The position numbers and the translations under genes were made by a program. This document shows positions 53,516 through 62,455 of a stretch of DNA of 64,000 bases, piece by piece. Numbering within the stretch: position 1 is the stretch's first letter; every line of letters starts with the position of its first letter. Under the pieces are notes generated by a model. That model made no database searches and was not told the origin of the DNA. It saw only the letters and a program-made list of their open reading frames with translations. Origin of the DNA: Streptomyces sp. AC512_CC834 (GTDB lineage Bacteria; Actinomycetota; Actinomycetes; Streptomycetales; Streptomycetaceae); NCBI RefSeq assembly GCF_019049325.1, contig NZ_JAGMUO010000014.1, positions 124,001-188,000 on the forward strand, written 5' to 3'.

Positions 53516-53575
53516 CCGTCGGGCTCCCTCCTCGTCGGGCGCCCCGGCCCGGTAGCCCGTGTGCCCGGGCACAGC

Positions 53576-53602
53576 GGGAATGCGGGCCCCGTAGGATCCG
53601 TT
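53576..53602 (+). promoter_or_regulatory. SigR-type promoter of trxB
   Basis: GGGAAT (53576-53581) and GTT (53600-53602) are separated by exactly 18 bases, the SigR consensus GGGAAT-N18-GTT. SigR is the thiol-oxidative-stress sigma factor that drives trxBA in S. coelicolor. Confidence 0.88.
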
Positions 53603-53674
53603 AGGTCGGGTGAGAGTTCAGAGTGCAGCTCCACCCGGCCCTGAAGACGCAGTCCAGAGACGAGGAATGAAGCC

Positions 53675-54643
53675 GTGAGCGACGTCCGAAACGTGATCAT
53701 CATCGGCTCCGGGCCCGCCGGCTACACGGCGGCGCTCTACACCGCGCGCGCGTCACTGAAGCCGCTGGTGTTCGAGGGTGCCGTCACCGCGGGCGGAGCT
53801 CTGATGAACACCACCGAGGTGGAGAACTTCCCTGGCTTCCAGGACGGCGTCATGGGCCCCGAGCTCATGGACAACATGCGTGCCCAGGCGGAGCGCTTCG
53901 GTGCCGAGCTGATCCCGGACGATGTCGTCGCCGTCGACCTCACCGGTGAGATCAAGACCGTCACGGACACCGCGGGCACGGTCCACCAGGCCAAGGCCGT
54001 CATCGTCACCACCGGTTCCCAGCACCGCAAGCTCGGCCTGCCGAACGAGGACGCGCTGTCCGGCCGCGGTGTCTCCTGGTGCGCGACCTGTGACGGCTTC
54101 TTCTTCAAGGACCAGGACATCGCCGTGATCGGCGGCGGGGACACCGCGATGGAGGAGGCCACCTTCCTCTCCCGCTTCGCGAAGTCCGTGACGATCGTCC
54201 ACCGCCGGGACACCCTGCGCGCCTCCAAGGCCATGCAGGACCGCGCCTTCGCCGACCCCAAGATCTCGTTCGTCTGGGACAGCGAGGTGGCCGAGGTTCA
54301 GGGCGACCAGAAGCTGGCGGGCCTGAAGCTGCGCAACGTCAAGACCGGCGAACTCGCGGATCTGCCGGTGACCGGCCTGTTCATCGCGATCGGCCACGAC
54401 CCGCGCACCGAGCTCTTCAAGAGCCAGCTCGACCTGGACCCGGAGGGCTACCTGAAGGTCGACGCACCCTCGACCCGCACCAACCTGACGGGTGTCTTCG
54501 GCGCCGGTGACGTGGTCGACCACACCTACCGCCAGGCGATCACCGCCGCGGGCACTGGCTGTTCCGCCGCTCTCGACGCCGAACGCTTCCTCGCCGCCCT
54601 CAGCGACGAGGACACGGCGGAGCCCGAGAAGACCACCGTCTGA
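53675..54643 (+). CDS. trxB: Thioredoxin reductase
   Basis: NADPH-dependent FAD enzyme of 322 residues that reduces thioredoxin. Motifs: FAD site [15 protein letters not shown], redox pair C136-AT-C139 ([10 protein letters not shown]), NADPH site [11 protein letters not shown], and C-terminal [14 protein letters not shown] 53675 has GAGGAA upstream and about 65 bases of leader from the SigR promoter. Operon with trxA. Confidence 0.98.
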   Translation: MSDVRNVIIIGSGPAGYTAALYTARASLKPLVFEGAVTAGGALMNTTEVENFPGFQDGVMGPELMDNMRAQAERFGAELIPDDVVAVDLTGEIKTVTDTAGTVHQAKAVIVTTGSQHRKLGLPNEDALSGRGVSWCATCDGFFFKDQDIAVIGGGDTAMEEATFLSRFAKSVTIVHRRDTLRASKAMQDRAFADPKISFVWDSEVAEVQGDQKLAGLKLRNVKTGELADLPVTGLFIAIGHDPRTELFKSQLDLDPEGYLKVDAPSTRTNLTGVFGAGDVVDHTYRQAITAAGTGCSAALDAERFLAALSDEDTAEPEKTTV

Positions 54644-54681
54644 CCACCCCATCCCCGCACCAACCAGTTAAGGAGCCAGCC

Positions 54682-55014
54682 GTGGCCGGCACCCTGAAGC
54701 ATGTGACCGACGACTCCTTCGAGCAGGACGTCCTCAAGAACGACAAGCCCGTCCTGGTGGACTTCTGGGCCGCCTGGTGCGGTCCGTGCCGCCAGATCGC
54801 GCCGTCCCTCGAGGCGATCGCCGCCGAGTACGGCGACAAGATCGAGATCGTCAAGCTGAACATCGACGAGAACCCGGGCACGGCCGCGAAGTACGGCGTC
54901 ATGTCCATCCCGACCCTGAACGTCTACCAGGGCGGCGAGGTCGCCAAGACCATCGTCGGGGCCAAGCCGAAGGGCGCGATCGTCCGCGACCTCGAGGACT
55001 TCATCGCCGACTGA
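54682..55014 (+). CDS. trxA: Thioredoxin
   Basis: A 110-residue disulfide reductase with active site C33-GP-C36 (AAWCGPCRQIAP), the cis-Pro region MSIPTLNVY and the standard fold length. GTG 54682 with AAGGAG upstream, 38 bases after trxB. Ends just before a parS and a strong terminator. Confidence 0.98.
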   Translation: MAGTLKHVTDDSFEQDVLKNDKPVLVDFWAAWCGPCRQIAPSLEAIAAEYGDKIEIVKLNIDENPGTAAKYGVMSIPTLNVYQGGEVAKTIVGAKPKGAIVRDLEDFIAD

Positions 55015-55015
55015 C

Positions 55016-55029
55016 GTTTCACGTGAAAC
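55016..55029. other. parS: parS, perfect
   Basis: Exact GTTTCACGTGAAAC between the trxA stop and its terminator. Confidence 0.93.
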
Positions 55030-55030
55030 A

Positions 55031-55064
55031 CGAATGGGCCGACCCGGACGGGTCGGCCCATTCG
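55031..55064. terminator. Bidirectional terminator, trxA / acetyltransferase
   Basis: Perfect 15-base arms with loop GGAC between convergent genes. Confidence 0.92.
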
Positions 55065-55066
55065 CT

Positions 55067-55684
55067 TTACAGCGGACGCAGCACTGGTTCCTTCTGGACG
55101 GCTCCGAGCAGGCGGTCCAGTGCCATCTCCACGTCTTCCTTCCAGGACAGCGTGGACCGGAGGTCCAGCCGCAGCCTCGGATGACGGGGATGGGGCCGGA
55201 CCGTCTTGAATCCCACCGCCAGCAGATGGTCCGCCGGCAGGACGCAGGCCGGCTCTTTCCAGCGAGCATCGCCGAACGCCTCGATCGCCTTGAAGCCCCG
55301 GCGCAGCAGATCCTTGGCGACCGTCTGGACCATCACCCGGCCCAGTCCCTGGCCCTGATACCCGGGCATCACGAACGCGGTCATCAGTTGGACCGCATCA
55401 GGCGAGACCGGACTGGTGGGGAACGCCGTGGCGCGCGGGACGTAGGCCGGCGGCGCGTAGAGGACGAAGCCCACCGGCACGTCGTCGACGTAGACCACCC
55501 GGCCGCACGACCCCCAGTCCAGCAGCACGGCGGAGATCCAGGACTCCTTTTCCAGGGCGGGCGTCCCCGCCGCTACCGCGGCCTCACCGCTGACGGGATC
55601 CAGTTCCCAGAAGACGCACGAACGACAGCGCCGGGGAAGGTCCTGAAGGTTGTCCAGCGTGAGCGGTACGAGCCGGCGCCCCAT
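55067..55684 (-). CDS. GNAT-family N-acetyltransferase
   Basis: A 205-residue protein with an N-terminal Cys pair (RRCRSCVFWELD) typical of a Streptomyces GNAT subgroup. The acetyl-CoA loop is MPGYQGQGLGRVMVQ. ATG 55684. A short frame starting at 55830 overlaps its 5' end. Substrate unknown. Confidence 0.9.
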   Translation of the reverse strand: MGRRLVPLTLDNLQDLPRRCRSCVFWELDPVSGEAAVAAGTPALEKESWISAVLLDWGSCGRVVYVDDVPVGFVLYAPPAYVPRATAFPTSPVSPDAVQLMTAFVMPGYQGQGLGRVMVQTVAKDLLRRGFKAIEAFGDARWKEPACVLPADHLLAVGFKTVRPHPRHPRLRLDLRSTLSWKEDVEMALDRLLGAVQKEPVLRPL

Positions 55685-55830
55685 GAAGGCTGTTCCTCGC
55701 TTCCTTCGCCTGCCGCGTCGCGGGCGGCTGTCAGAACGCTCCGTTCCCTGAGCAGGCTGCCGATGAACCCACCGACCGCACCCAGCCCCAGGCCCGCGCT
55801 CACCAGTTCGGTGCGAGTCATCGTTCGCAT
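55573..55830 (-). CDS. Possible small overlapping membrane protein
   Basis: A frame of 85 codons starts MRTMTRTELVSAGLGLGAVGG at ATG 55830 with a purine-rich stretch upstream. It has one hydrophobic helix (about 10-28) and G/C-rich third positions in its first 45 codons, then runs into the acetyltransferase gene in another frame. The overlap of about 110 bases makes the far part doubtful; only the first part looks coding. I would not call it confirmed. Confidence 0.35.
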   Translation of the reverse strand: MRTMTRTELVSAGLGLGAVGGFIGSLLRERSVLTAARDAAGEGSEEQPSWGAGSYRSRWTTFRTFPGAVVRASSGNWIPSAVRPR

Positions 55831-56021
55831 GGCCCCTGCCTTCCTCTCAGAGGTACTGCCAGGTGACAACGCCATCCCGATCGCATCGTATCCACGATGC
55901 GATGACCCCGACACCGACGCAAAGCAAAGGGCGGGCCGTGTTCCGGTATGCACCGGACACGACCCGCCCTTGCTGCGGCAGACACAGCACCGCGGGGGGG
56001 GGTGCTCCGTCTACCCGGGCG

Positions 56022-57122
56022 TCAGGATTCGAGGTCTTCGCCCTCGTCCTCCAAGAGGCCCTTCTGCAGCACCGGTCCTTCGTCGGGAGCCAGGCTGCCG
56101 AGAATCCGCTCAAGGTCCTCCATAGAGGCGAACTCCACGGTGATCTTGCCCTTCTTCTGACCCAGGTCGACCTTCACACGCGTCTCGAAGCGGTCCGAGA
56201 GCCGCGTCGCCAAGTCCGAAAGCGCCGGGGAAACCAGCGAACCGGCCCGCGGGCCCTTGGCTCGCTGCGGCTTCTGCGGCCGGGAACCCATCAGGGTCAC
56301 GATCTCCTCGACCGACCGCACCGAGAGTCCTTCAGCCACGATCCGATGGGCCAGCCGGTCCTGCTCCTCCGGATCGTCCACGGACAGCAACGCTCGCGCA
56401 TGCCCCGCGGAGAGCACCCCTGCGGCCACCCGGTTCTGAACCTTCGGGGAGAGCTTCAGCAGCCGCAGCGTATTGGAGACCTGCGGACGGGAGCGGCCGA
56501 TGCGGTCCGCGAGCTGATCGTGCGTGCAGTTGAAGTCCTTCAGCAACTGGTCGTAGGCGAAGGCCTCCTCCAGCGGGTTCAGTTGAGCGCGGTGCAGGTT
56601 CTCCAGGAGCGCGTCCAGGAGGAGCTTCTCGTCCTCCGTCGCCCGCACGATCGCCGGGATGGCCTCCAGCTCCAGCTCTCGGCAGGCGCGGAAGCGGCGC
56701 TCGCCCATGATGAGCTCATAGCGACCGGGACCAGTCGGCCGGACGACGACCGGCTGGAGGAGACCGACCTCCCTGATGGAGGTGACAAGCTCGGTCAGTG
56801 CGTCGTCGTCGAAGTCCTTGCGCGGCTGCTTCGGGTTCGGCGTGATGGCGTCGAGGGGGACCTCGGCGAAGTGCGCCCCCATGGGCGGCCGAAGCCCTTC
56901 CGCACCATGAGGTGCCGTCGGCTCCTCCGTTTCACGTGAAACATGCGGCAGCGTGGCCACCTTCGCCGCGGCCACCCCGCGCTCGTTCGGCAGCAGAGGC
57001 ATCGCCCCCGCGGACGGGGACGCCGTGCTCCCCAGCGCCGCCGAGGCCACCGACTTCTCGGTCGGGGCGTTGGGGATCAGTGCGCCCAGACCACGGCCCA
57101 GCCCCCTCCGTCGCTCACTCAC
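56022..57122 (-). CDS. parB: Chromosome partitioning protein ParB
   Basis: A 366-residue CTP-dependent DNA clamp that loads at parS and spreads to form the segrosome. Order: N-terminal MSERRRGLGRGLGALIP, then the CTPase motifs (ITPNPKQPRKDF, GERRFRA), helix-turn-helix (HDQLADRIGRSRPQVSNTLRLLKL) and C-terminal dimer region. GTG 57122 overlaps the parA stop by GTGA. A parS site lies in its own coding sequence (56929-56942). Confidence 0.98.
   Translation of the reverse strand: MSERRRGLGRGLGALIPNAPTEKSVASAALGSTASPSAGAMPLLPNERGVAAAKVATLPHVSRETEEPTAPHGAEGLRPPMGAHFAEVPLDAITPNPKQPRKDFDDDALTELVTSIREVGLLQPVVVRPTGPGRYELIMGERRFRACRELELEAIPAIVRATEDEKLLLDALLENLHRAQLNPLEEAFAYDQLLKDFNCTHDQLADRIGRSRPQVSNTLRLLKLSPKVQNRVAAGVLSAGHARALLSVDDPEEQDRLAHRIVAEGLSVRSVEEIVTLMGSRPQKPQRAKGPRAGSLVSPALSDLATRLSDRFETRVKVDLGQKKGKITVEFASMEDLERILGSLAPDEGPVLQKGLLEDEGEDLES
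56929..56942. other. parS: parS, perfect, inside parB
   Basis: Exact GTTTCACGTGAAAC, read as VSRET (residues 61-65) in the variable region before the CTPase domain. Confidence 0.93.
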
Positions 57123-58192
57123 TGGATCCCCTCCACCATGTTCGGGTCATTCTGAGCGCCGAGGTGTGCTTGCGTCGCGTCGTAACTGACGCCCACACCC
57201 TTCAGCGCCATCTCACGTGCCGCCTCCAGATAGGAGAGGGCTCCGCTCGATCCTGGATCGTAGGTCAGTACCGTCTGCCCGTAACTCGGGGCCTCGGAGA
57301 TACGGACCGAGCGGGGAATGCTCGTCCGCAGCACCTCCTCACCGAAGTGGCTGCGCACCTCGTCCGCGACCTGGGACGCGAGCCGCGTCCGGCCGTCGTA
57401 CATGGTCAGGAGGATCGTCGACACATGCAGCGTGGGATTGAGGTGACCCCGCACCAGATCGACGTTGCGCAGAAGCTGCCCCAGCCCTTCCAGCGCGTAG
57501 TACTCGCACTGGATCGGAATCAGCACCTCCTCGCCCGCGACGAGCGCGTTGACCGTCAGCAGGCCGAGAGAGGGCGGGCAGTCGATGAGGATGTAGTCCA
57601 GCGGCTGCTCGTACGCCGTGATGGCCCGCTGGAGCCGGCTCTCACGTGCGACCAGAGAGACCAGTTCGATCTCCGCACCGGCGAGATCGATCGTGGCGGG
57701 CGCACAGAACAGACCCTCGACATCGGCGACCGGCTGGACCACTTCCGAGAGCGGTCGGCTCTCGACCAGTACGTCATAGATGGAGGGGACGTCGGCGTGA
57801 TGATCGATACCCAGCGCGGTGGAGGCATTGCCCTGTGGGTCGAGGTCGACGACCAGGACTCTCGAACCGTGCAGGGCAAGCGACGCGGCAAGGTTGACGG
57901 TCGTCGTCGTCTTGCCCACACCGCCCTTCTGGTTCGCTACCACCATGACCCGGGTCTGCTCGGGCCGCGGCAGTCCTTCACCGGCGCGCCCCAGAGCCTC
58001 CACCGCCTGTTGGGCAGCACGACCGATCGGAGTGTCGTCCATCGGAGGCGGTGTTTCACGTGAAACATCGGCTCCCATCGACTCGGTACGGGGACCGGGG
58101 ACCGGATCGGTCATCGGTCCCGCGATATTGGCGTCGGACCGCAAGGATTCACTCTCCTCGACTTCAGGCTCGCAATGAACAGAGCCTCCCAT
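57119..58192 (-). CDS. parA: Chromosome partitioning ATPase ParA
   Basis: Walker ATPase of 357 residues that organises ParB complexes at hyphal tips and during sporulation. Deviant Walker motif KGGVGKTTT with K94, then DLDPQGNAST and DCPPSLGLLTVNAL. The start is taken as ATG 58192 (MGGSVHCE), where protein conservation as I recall it begins. The frame stays open up to 58366, but that stretch carries DnaA boxes and a parS and has fewer G/C third positions, so it looks like leader. Overlaps parB by 4 bases. Confidence 0.95.
   Translation of the reverse strand: MGGSVHCEPEVEESESLRSDANIAGPMTDPVPGPRTESMGADVSRETPPPMDDTPIGRAAQQAVEALGRAGEGLPRPEQTRVMVVANQKGGVGKTTTTVNLAASLALHGSRVLVVDLDPQGNASTALGIDHHADVPSIYDVLVESRPLSEVVQPVADVEGLFCAPATIDLAGAEIELVSLVARESRLQRAITAYEQPLDYILIDCPPSLGLLTVNALVAGEEVLIPIQCEYYALEGLGQLLRNVDLVRGHLNPTLHVSTILLTMYDGRTRLASQVADEVRSHFGEEVLRTSIPRSVRISEAPSYGQTVLTYDPGSSGALSYLEAAREMALKGVGVSYDATQAHLGAQNDPNMVEGIQ
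58053..58066. other. parS: parS, perfect, inside parA
   Basis: Exact GTTTCACGTGAAAC near the 5' end of parA, again in the VSRET frame. Confidence 0.93.
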
Positions 58193-58492
58193 GCCTTCGG
58201 GGTCATGAACCAGTGAGGCCTGGTCTTCTGTGGAGAAATCCACCTCTGTGGACAACTCCGTACCCTCTCCGAGCGACCCGAGAGGCTTTCGGTCGCGGGG
58301 ATCGGCCGCGGCGCGGCCGCGACTGATGATGCCGTGCAGCAGTGAGCGACGTTTCACGTGAAACACGATGCACAGCAGCCGATGCCGAACTGCCGCGACA
58401 CTCCGGCACGCATAGGTATGGCAGCTTGTGTGGAGTACGGCGGGCCATCAGAACGAACCGCAGCACCCTCACCGCCACAACGAGCTGGGACG
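58193..58492 (-). promoter_or_regulatory. parA leader with DnaA boxes and parS
   Basis: Between rsmG and parA, on the minus strand: TTGTCCACA (58255-58247, perfect Streptomyces DnaA box), TTCTCCACA (58237-58229), parS (58364-58351) and a weaker TACTCCACA near 58430. This couples DnaA and ParB sites at the parAB promoter region. Confidence 0.65.
58351..58364. other. parS: parS, perfect
   Basis: Exact GTTTCACGTGAAAC in the rsmG-parA gap; the rightmost copy in the window. Confidence 0.93.
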
Positions 58493-59212
58493 CTATCCGC
58501 GACGCCGGCGCGTCCTCCCGGTCCGGGCAGCCTTGGCCCGCTTGGCGGCGAAACGCACGCCACCGGGGCTCTCACCGACCTCGACCCGCACCACGGTGGA
58601 CAGGGGGTCCACGACGCCCTCCCCGACGTGCAGGATCGACGTCTCCTCCGCGCCGAGCTTGCTCAGCGCCGCGGTCGCCGCCTTCAGCTCCCCCTCGGCC
58701 GTGTCGCCCTTGAGAGCGAGCATCTCGCCGTACGGGCGCAGCAGTGGAATCCCCCATGCGGCGAGACGGTCCAGCGGAGCAACGGCACGGGCCGTCACCA
58801 CGTGCACCGGCGGCATCTGGCCCATGACCTCCTCGGCCCGGCCACGCACAACGGTGACATGGTCCAGGCCCAGCAGCTCCACGACTTCGGTCAGGAAGTT
58901 CGTGCGGCGCAGCAGCGGCTCCAGAAGAGTGATCTTCAGGTCTTCCCGCACCAGCGCCAGCGGGATCCCGGGCAGCCCGGCGCCGGAACCGACGTCGCAC
59001 ACCGTCACTCCCTCGGGCACGACCTCCGAGAGCACCGCGCAGTTCAGCAGATGCCGCTCCCAGAGACGAGGAACCTCACGCGGACCGATCAGGCCGCGCT
59101 TCACACCCGCCTCGGCGAGCAGTTCCGCGTAGCGGACCGCGTCCGCGTAGCGATCACCGAACACGTCGCGTGCCTGCTCGGGTACAGGGGGAAGCTCCGC
59201 TGCCTCCGACAC
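58493..59212 (-). CDS. rsmG: 16S rRNA m7G527 methyltransferase RsmG (GidB)
   Basis: Methylates G527 of 16S rRNA; loss gives low-level streptomycin resistance and, in Streptomyces, raised antibiotic production. The 239-residue protein has the SAM site VCDVGSGAGLPGIPLAL, LLEPLLRRTNFL and a basic C-terminus (KRAKAARTGRTRRRR). GTG 59212 has AAGGA upstream. It is separated from jag by a terminator but remains on the same strand. Confidence 0.96.
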   Translation of the reverse strand: MSEAAELPPVPEQARDVFGDRYADAVRYAELLAEAGVKRGLIGPREVPRLWERHLLNCAVLSEVVPEGVTVCDVGSGAGLPGIPLALVREDLKITLLEPLLRRTNFLTEVVELLGLDHVTVVRGRAEEVMGQMPPVHVVTARAVAPLDRLAAWGIPLLRPYGEMLALKGDTAEGELKAATAALSKLGAEETSILHVGEGVVDPLSTVVRVEVGESPGGVRFAAKRAKAARTGRTRRRRG

Positions 59213-59290
59213 GGGGACCGTCCTTCCGTACGGCACCGGCGCACCGGGCGTCGGTACCAGAACCACCAGAACTATCAGGCTGACAAAATT

Positions 59291-59319
59291 CGGCCCCGCC
59301 TGCGCAACAGACGGGGCCG
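59291..59319 (-). terminator. Rho-independent terminator after jag
   Basis: On the minus strand CGGCCCCG/CGGGGCCG arms are followed by GAATTTTGTC, a real U-rich tail, which is rare in this genome. Confidence 0.88.
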
Positions 59320-59336
59320 GAGAACGAGAGGACCGA

Positions 59337-59849
59337 TCAGGCGGGAAGCACGACGACGAAGCGCTCCGGCTCCTCGCCCTCGGACTCGCTGCGCAGCCCC
59401 GCGGCCTTGACCGCGTCGTGCACGACCTTGCGCTCGAACGGCGTCATCGGCTGCATCCGCACCGACTCGCCGCTGCTCTTGACCTCGGCCGCGGCCTTGG
59501 CCCCCAGCTCGGACAGCTCGGCGCGCTTGTTGGCCCGGTAACCCGCGATGTCGAGCATCAGCCGGCTGCGGTCCCCGGTCTCCCGGTGCACGGCCAGGCG
59601 CGTGAGCTCCTGCAGAGCCTCCAGCACCTCGCCTTCCCGGCCGACCAGCTTCTGCAGGTCCCGGCTCTTCGTGTCGCTGATGATCGAGACAGAGGCACGG
59701 TCGGCCTCGACGTCCATGTCGATGTCGCCGTCGAGGTCGGCGATGTCGAGCAGACCCTCCAGGTAGTCCGCGGCGATCTCGCCCTCCTGCTCGAGGCGCG
59801 TCAGGGTGTCTGCGCCCTCGGCAGCGGCGGAGGTGGTGCCTTCCGTCAC
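59337..59849 (-). CDS. jag: RNA-binding protein KhpB (Jag)
   Basis: A 170-residue protein with a KH domain (LQKLVGREGEVLEALQELTRL, GxxG loop) and an R3H domain (FERKVVHDAVKAAGL). It lacks the N-terminal Jag_N domain found in Firmicutes. GTG 59849 has AAGGAG upstream, 16 bases after yidC. Confidence 0.94.
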   Translation of the reverse strand: MTEGTTSAAAEGADTLTRLEQEGEIAADYLEGLLDIADLDGDIDMDVEADRASVSIISDTKSRDLQKLVGREGEVLEALQELTRLAVHRETGDRSRLMLDIAGYRANKRAELSELGAKAAAEVKSSGESVRMQPMTPFERKVVHDAVKAAGLRSESEGEEPERFVVVLPA

Positions 59850-59865
59850 GGGATGGACTCCTTCT

Positions 59866-61173
59866 TTACTTCTTCGACGGGGACTTGGGCCGCTGCGGGC
59901 CCTTGCGCTGTCCGGACTGGGCCTTGCTGCGGCCACCACCGCCGGACTTCTGAGCCGGCTTCTTGGCACCGGCGGCGGGCTTGGACTCCGGCTTGCTGTC
60001 CTGCGGCTCGCCCGGCTTGCCGTCCTGCGGCTCGTCCGACTTGGTCAGCGACGTCTTCGGCTCGGCCTCACCGGCGGGCTTGGACTGGCGCTGGGACTTG
60101 CTCTGCCGCTTCGGCTGCTGACGCTTGGGCGTGGCCGCGGTCGTCACGGTCGAGCCGTCCGCGCTCTGCTCGGCGACGGCGGCGTCGTTCTTCACCACGT
60201 TGCCGTCGGCCTGGGCCGCCATGCCGGCCTTGTTCAGGCCGTTGATGAACTTCCGCTCGGCCTCGTTGCGTTCCCGGCCCTTGGCGACGATGGCCTTCAC
60301 GATGGCCTTCTCGCCCCGGCGGCGCGTTCCGCCGTGCTCGGTGACGCTCTTGTGCAGCCGCTCCAGGTAGGAGGCCTGCGCCTTGGAACCCGGCGTCGGG
60401 TTGTTGCGGATGACGTACATCTGCTGGCCCATGGTCCACACGTTCGTGGTCAGCCAGTAGACGAGAACACCGACGGGGAAGTTGATGCCGAAGACGGCGA
60501 ACATGACCGGGAAGACGTACATCAGCATCTTCTGCTGCTGCATGAACGGCGTCTTCACCGTGGTGTCGACGTTCTTGGTCATGAGCTGGCGCTGGGTGAA
60601 GAACTGCGACGCCGACATCAGCACGATCATGATCGCGGTGATGACCCGGACGTCCGTCAGCGAGGCACCGAGGGACTCCACCTTCGAGGCGCCGTCGGTG
60701 AACTTCGCGGCCAGCGGAGCGCCGAAGATGTGCGCCTTCTGCGCGCTCTCCAGCAGGGGCTGGTTGATCTTGCCGATGGTGTCGCCCGAGGCGATGCCGT
60801 TGAGCACGTGGTACAGGGCGAAGAAGAACGGGGACTGCGCCAGGATGGGAAGGCACGAGGAGAGCGGGTTGGTACCCGTCTCCTTGTACAGCTTCATCAT
60901 CTCTTCGGACTGACGCTGCTTGTCGTTCTTGTAGCGCTCCTGGATCTTCTTCATCTCCGGCTGGAGCGTCTGCATCCCACGCGTCGCCTTGATCTGCTTC
61001 ACGAAGAGCGGGATCAGGCAGATACGGATCAGAATCACCAGGGACACGATGGACAGGCCCCAGGCCCATCCGGTGTCAGGTCCGAAGATCGCCCCGTACA
61101 CCGTGTGGAACTGGACGATGACCCAGGAGACGGGCCAGGTGATGAAGCTGAAAAGGCTGGCAATCGTGTCCAC
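59866..61173 (-). CDS. yidC: Membrane protein insertase YidC
   Basis: Inserts and folds membrane proteins alone or with SecYEG. The 435-residue protein has five hydrophobic helices with the conserved Arg in [16 protein letters not shown] and the [20 protein letters not shown] region. The C-terminal tail (about 300-435) is very basic and Lys/Gln/Pro-rich, which may bind ribosomes. GTG 61173 has AAGGAG upstream, 3 bases after yidD. Confidence 0.96.
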   Translation of the reverse strand: MDTIASLFSFITWPVSWVIVQFHTVYGAIFGPDTGWAWGLSIVSLVILIRICLIPLFVKQIKATRGMQTLQPEMKKIQERYKNDKQRQSEEMMKLYKETGTNPLSSCLPILAQSPFFFALYHVLNGIASGDTIGKINQPLLESAQKAHIFGAPLAAKFTDGASKVESLGASLTDVRVITAIMIVLMSASQFFTQRQLMTKNVDTTVKTPFMQQQKMLMYVFPVMFAVFGINFPVGVLVYWLTTNVWTMGQQMYVIRNNPTPGSKAQASYLERLHKSVTEHGGTRRRGEKAIVKAIVAKGRERNEAERKFINGLNKAGMAAQADGNVVKNDAAVAEQSADGSTVTTAATPKRQQPKRQSKSQRQSKPAGEAEPKTSLTKSDEPQDGKPGEPQDSKPESKPAAGAKKPAQKSGGGGRSKAQSGQRKGPQRPKSPSKK

Positions 61174-61176
61174 TAA

Positions 61177-61551
61177 TCATGCTCCTTGGGCATGGGGCGG
61201 GGTCTCTGCGGCCGGGATCGAAGGACCGGACGGACTCGTGGGAGCAGTCTGTCCTTCGATGGCCGGTTCGGCGGCGGAGGGCCCGCCCTTGCGTGCACGC
61301 CACGCGTCACGCAGCATTTCGTGCCACCGCGGACGCTTGCGCGGCGGAACATGGTCCACGCCGCCCGGCGACCACGGATTGCATCGCAGGATGCGCCACG
61401 CGGTGAGCGCCGTGCCCTTGATGGCACCGTGCCGGTCGATGGCCGTGTAGCCGTAGTGGGAACACGACGGGTAGTACTTGCACACCGGCCCCAGCAATGG
61501 ACTGATCGTCCACTGGTAGAGCTTGATCAGAGCCAGCAGCGGGTACTTCAT
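61177..61551 (-). CDS. yidD: Membrane protein insertion efficiency factor YidD
   Basis: A 124-residue small protein; the first about 75 residues are the YidD domain ([34 protein letters not shown]). The C-terminal half is a low-complexity extension. Its start overlaps rnpA by 4 bases. Confidence 0.95.
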   Translation of the reverse strand: MKYPLLALIKLYQWTISPLLGPVCKYYPSCSHYGYTAIDRHGAIKGTALTAWRILRCNPWSPGGVDHVPPRKRPRWHEMLRDAWRARKGGPSAAEPAIEGQTAPTSPSGPSIPAAETPPHAQGA

Positions 61552-61919
61552 CGCGCGCCCCCTCCCAGTAGCCGCGCCAGGGCGGCGTCCAGGTCTCGGG
61601 CCAGCTGTGCATGGTCGGCGTCACCCGCACCGGGCAGCGCTCGTACGACTACCAGGCTACCGGGGGGCAACAGGTCGATCCGGTCGCGCATCAGATGGCG
61701 AAGCCTGCGCTTCACTTTGTTGCGCACGACCGCACCACCCACAGCCTTGCTCACGACGAAACCCGCACGAGTCGGGGGAGCGCTCTCCCCAGGCGCGTGC
61801 GGGTCCGTGGCACCGCTTCGAAGGTGGACGACGAGGGCCGGGCGGCCGGCCCGGCGGCCTCGTCGTACCGCGGTCGCGAAGTCCTCGCGCCGCCTCAGCC
61901 GGTTCTCGGTGGGCAGCAC
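61548..61919 (-). CDS. rnpA: Ribonuclease P protein component
   Basis: A 123-residue protein subunit that helps the P RNA cut tRNA precursors. Family motif [19 protein letters not shown] with the RNR-like core ([11 protein letters not shown]). GTG 61919, 21 bases after rpmH. Confidence 0.95.
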   Translation of the reverse strand: MLPTENRLRRREDFATAVRRGRRAGRPALVVHLRSGATDPHAPGESAPPTRAGFVVSKAVGGAVVRNKVKRRLRHLMRDRIDLLPPGSLVVVRALPGAGDADHAQLARDLDAALARLLGGGAR

Positions 61920-61940
61920 GATGTCATGACCTGACCGGGA

Positions 61941-62078
61941 TCAGGCGGACAGACGGGCGCGACCCTTGGTGCGGCGGGTCGCGAGAATCGCGCGGCCGGC
62001 ACGGGTACGCATACGCAGCCGGAAACCGTGGGTCTTCGCACGGCGGCGGTTGTTCGGCTGGAAGGTGCGCTTGCTCAC
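61941..62078 (-). CDS. rpmH: Ribosomal protein bL34
   Basis: A 45-residue, very basic large-subunit protein: [19 protein letters not shown] then [20 protein letters not shown] and RARLSA. GTG 62078 has GGAG 7 bases upstream. First gene of the rnpA-yidC operon and divergent from dnaA, the classical dnaA-rpmH arrangement. Confidence 0.96.
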   Translation of the reverse strand: MSKRTFQPNNRRRAKTHGFRLRMRTRAGRAILATRRTKGRARLSA

Positions 62079-62455
62079 TCGGGGGCTCCAGAAAGAATCG
62101 GGGTTGGCGGGGTGCCGTCCTGGCTGTCACCGTGCGCCCACGAGTAGCTCGCGTTACGCCCGAGTGCACCGCTTTTCGATCACCTTGGACGTGACCTGTG
62201 CCCATCGGAGGCAGGCGGCAGCAGCCATCGACAACTCGACCTGGTCACGGTACGTGGGACTGCGCCATTCGGTCAAACCAACGGTGACCGGGAGACACTT
62301 GTCCACAGGCTGGGGACAACAACTTGAACCCTACCCGTCGCGCTGACTACCGTGACTGGACTCCGGATTCGTTCCCTTATCCCTGCCCCACCCGAGTTTC
62401 ATCCCGACCCGTCCCCGAATCACACCTTCGAGGGACTCGTGAGAGAGCGTGCCCT
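62079..62455. promoter_or_regulatory. rpmH-dnaA divergent promoter region with DnaA boxes
   Basis: Two convergent DnaA boxes sit at TTGTCCACA (62299-62307, plus, perfect) and TTGTCCCCA (62319-62311, minus, one mismatch), 3 bases apart. Just downstream is a dnaA promoter candidate: TTGAAC (62324-62329), 18 bases, TACCGT (62348-62353). DnaA bound there would cover the -35 side, fitting autoregulation. Confidence 0.75.

Noticed and set aside
58193..58366. Extended ParA start inside the parS at 58351
   Set aside because: The extra 58 codons cover DnaA boxes and a parS and have fewer G/C third positions than the rest of parA; treated as leader, though not disproved.
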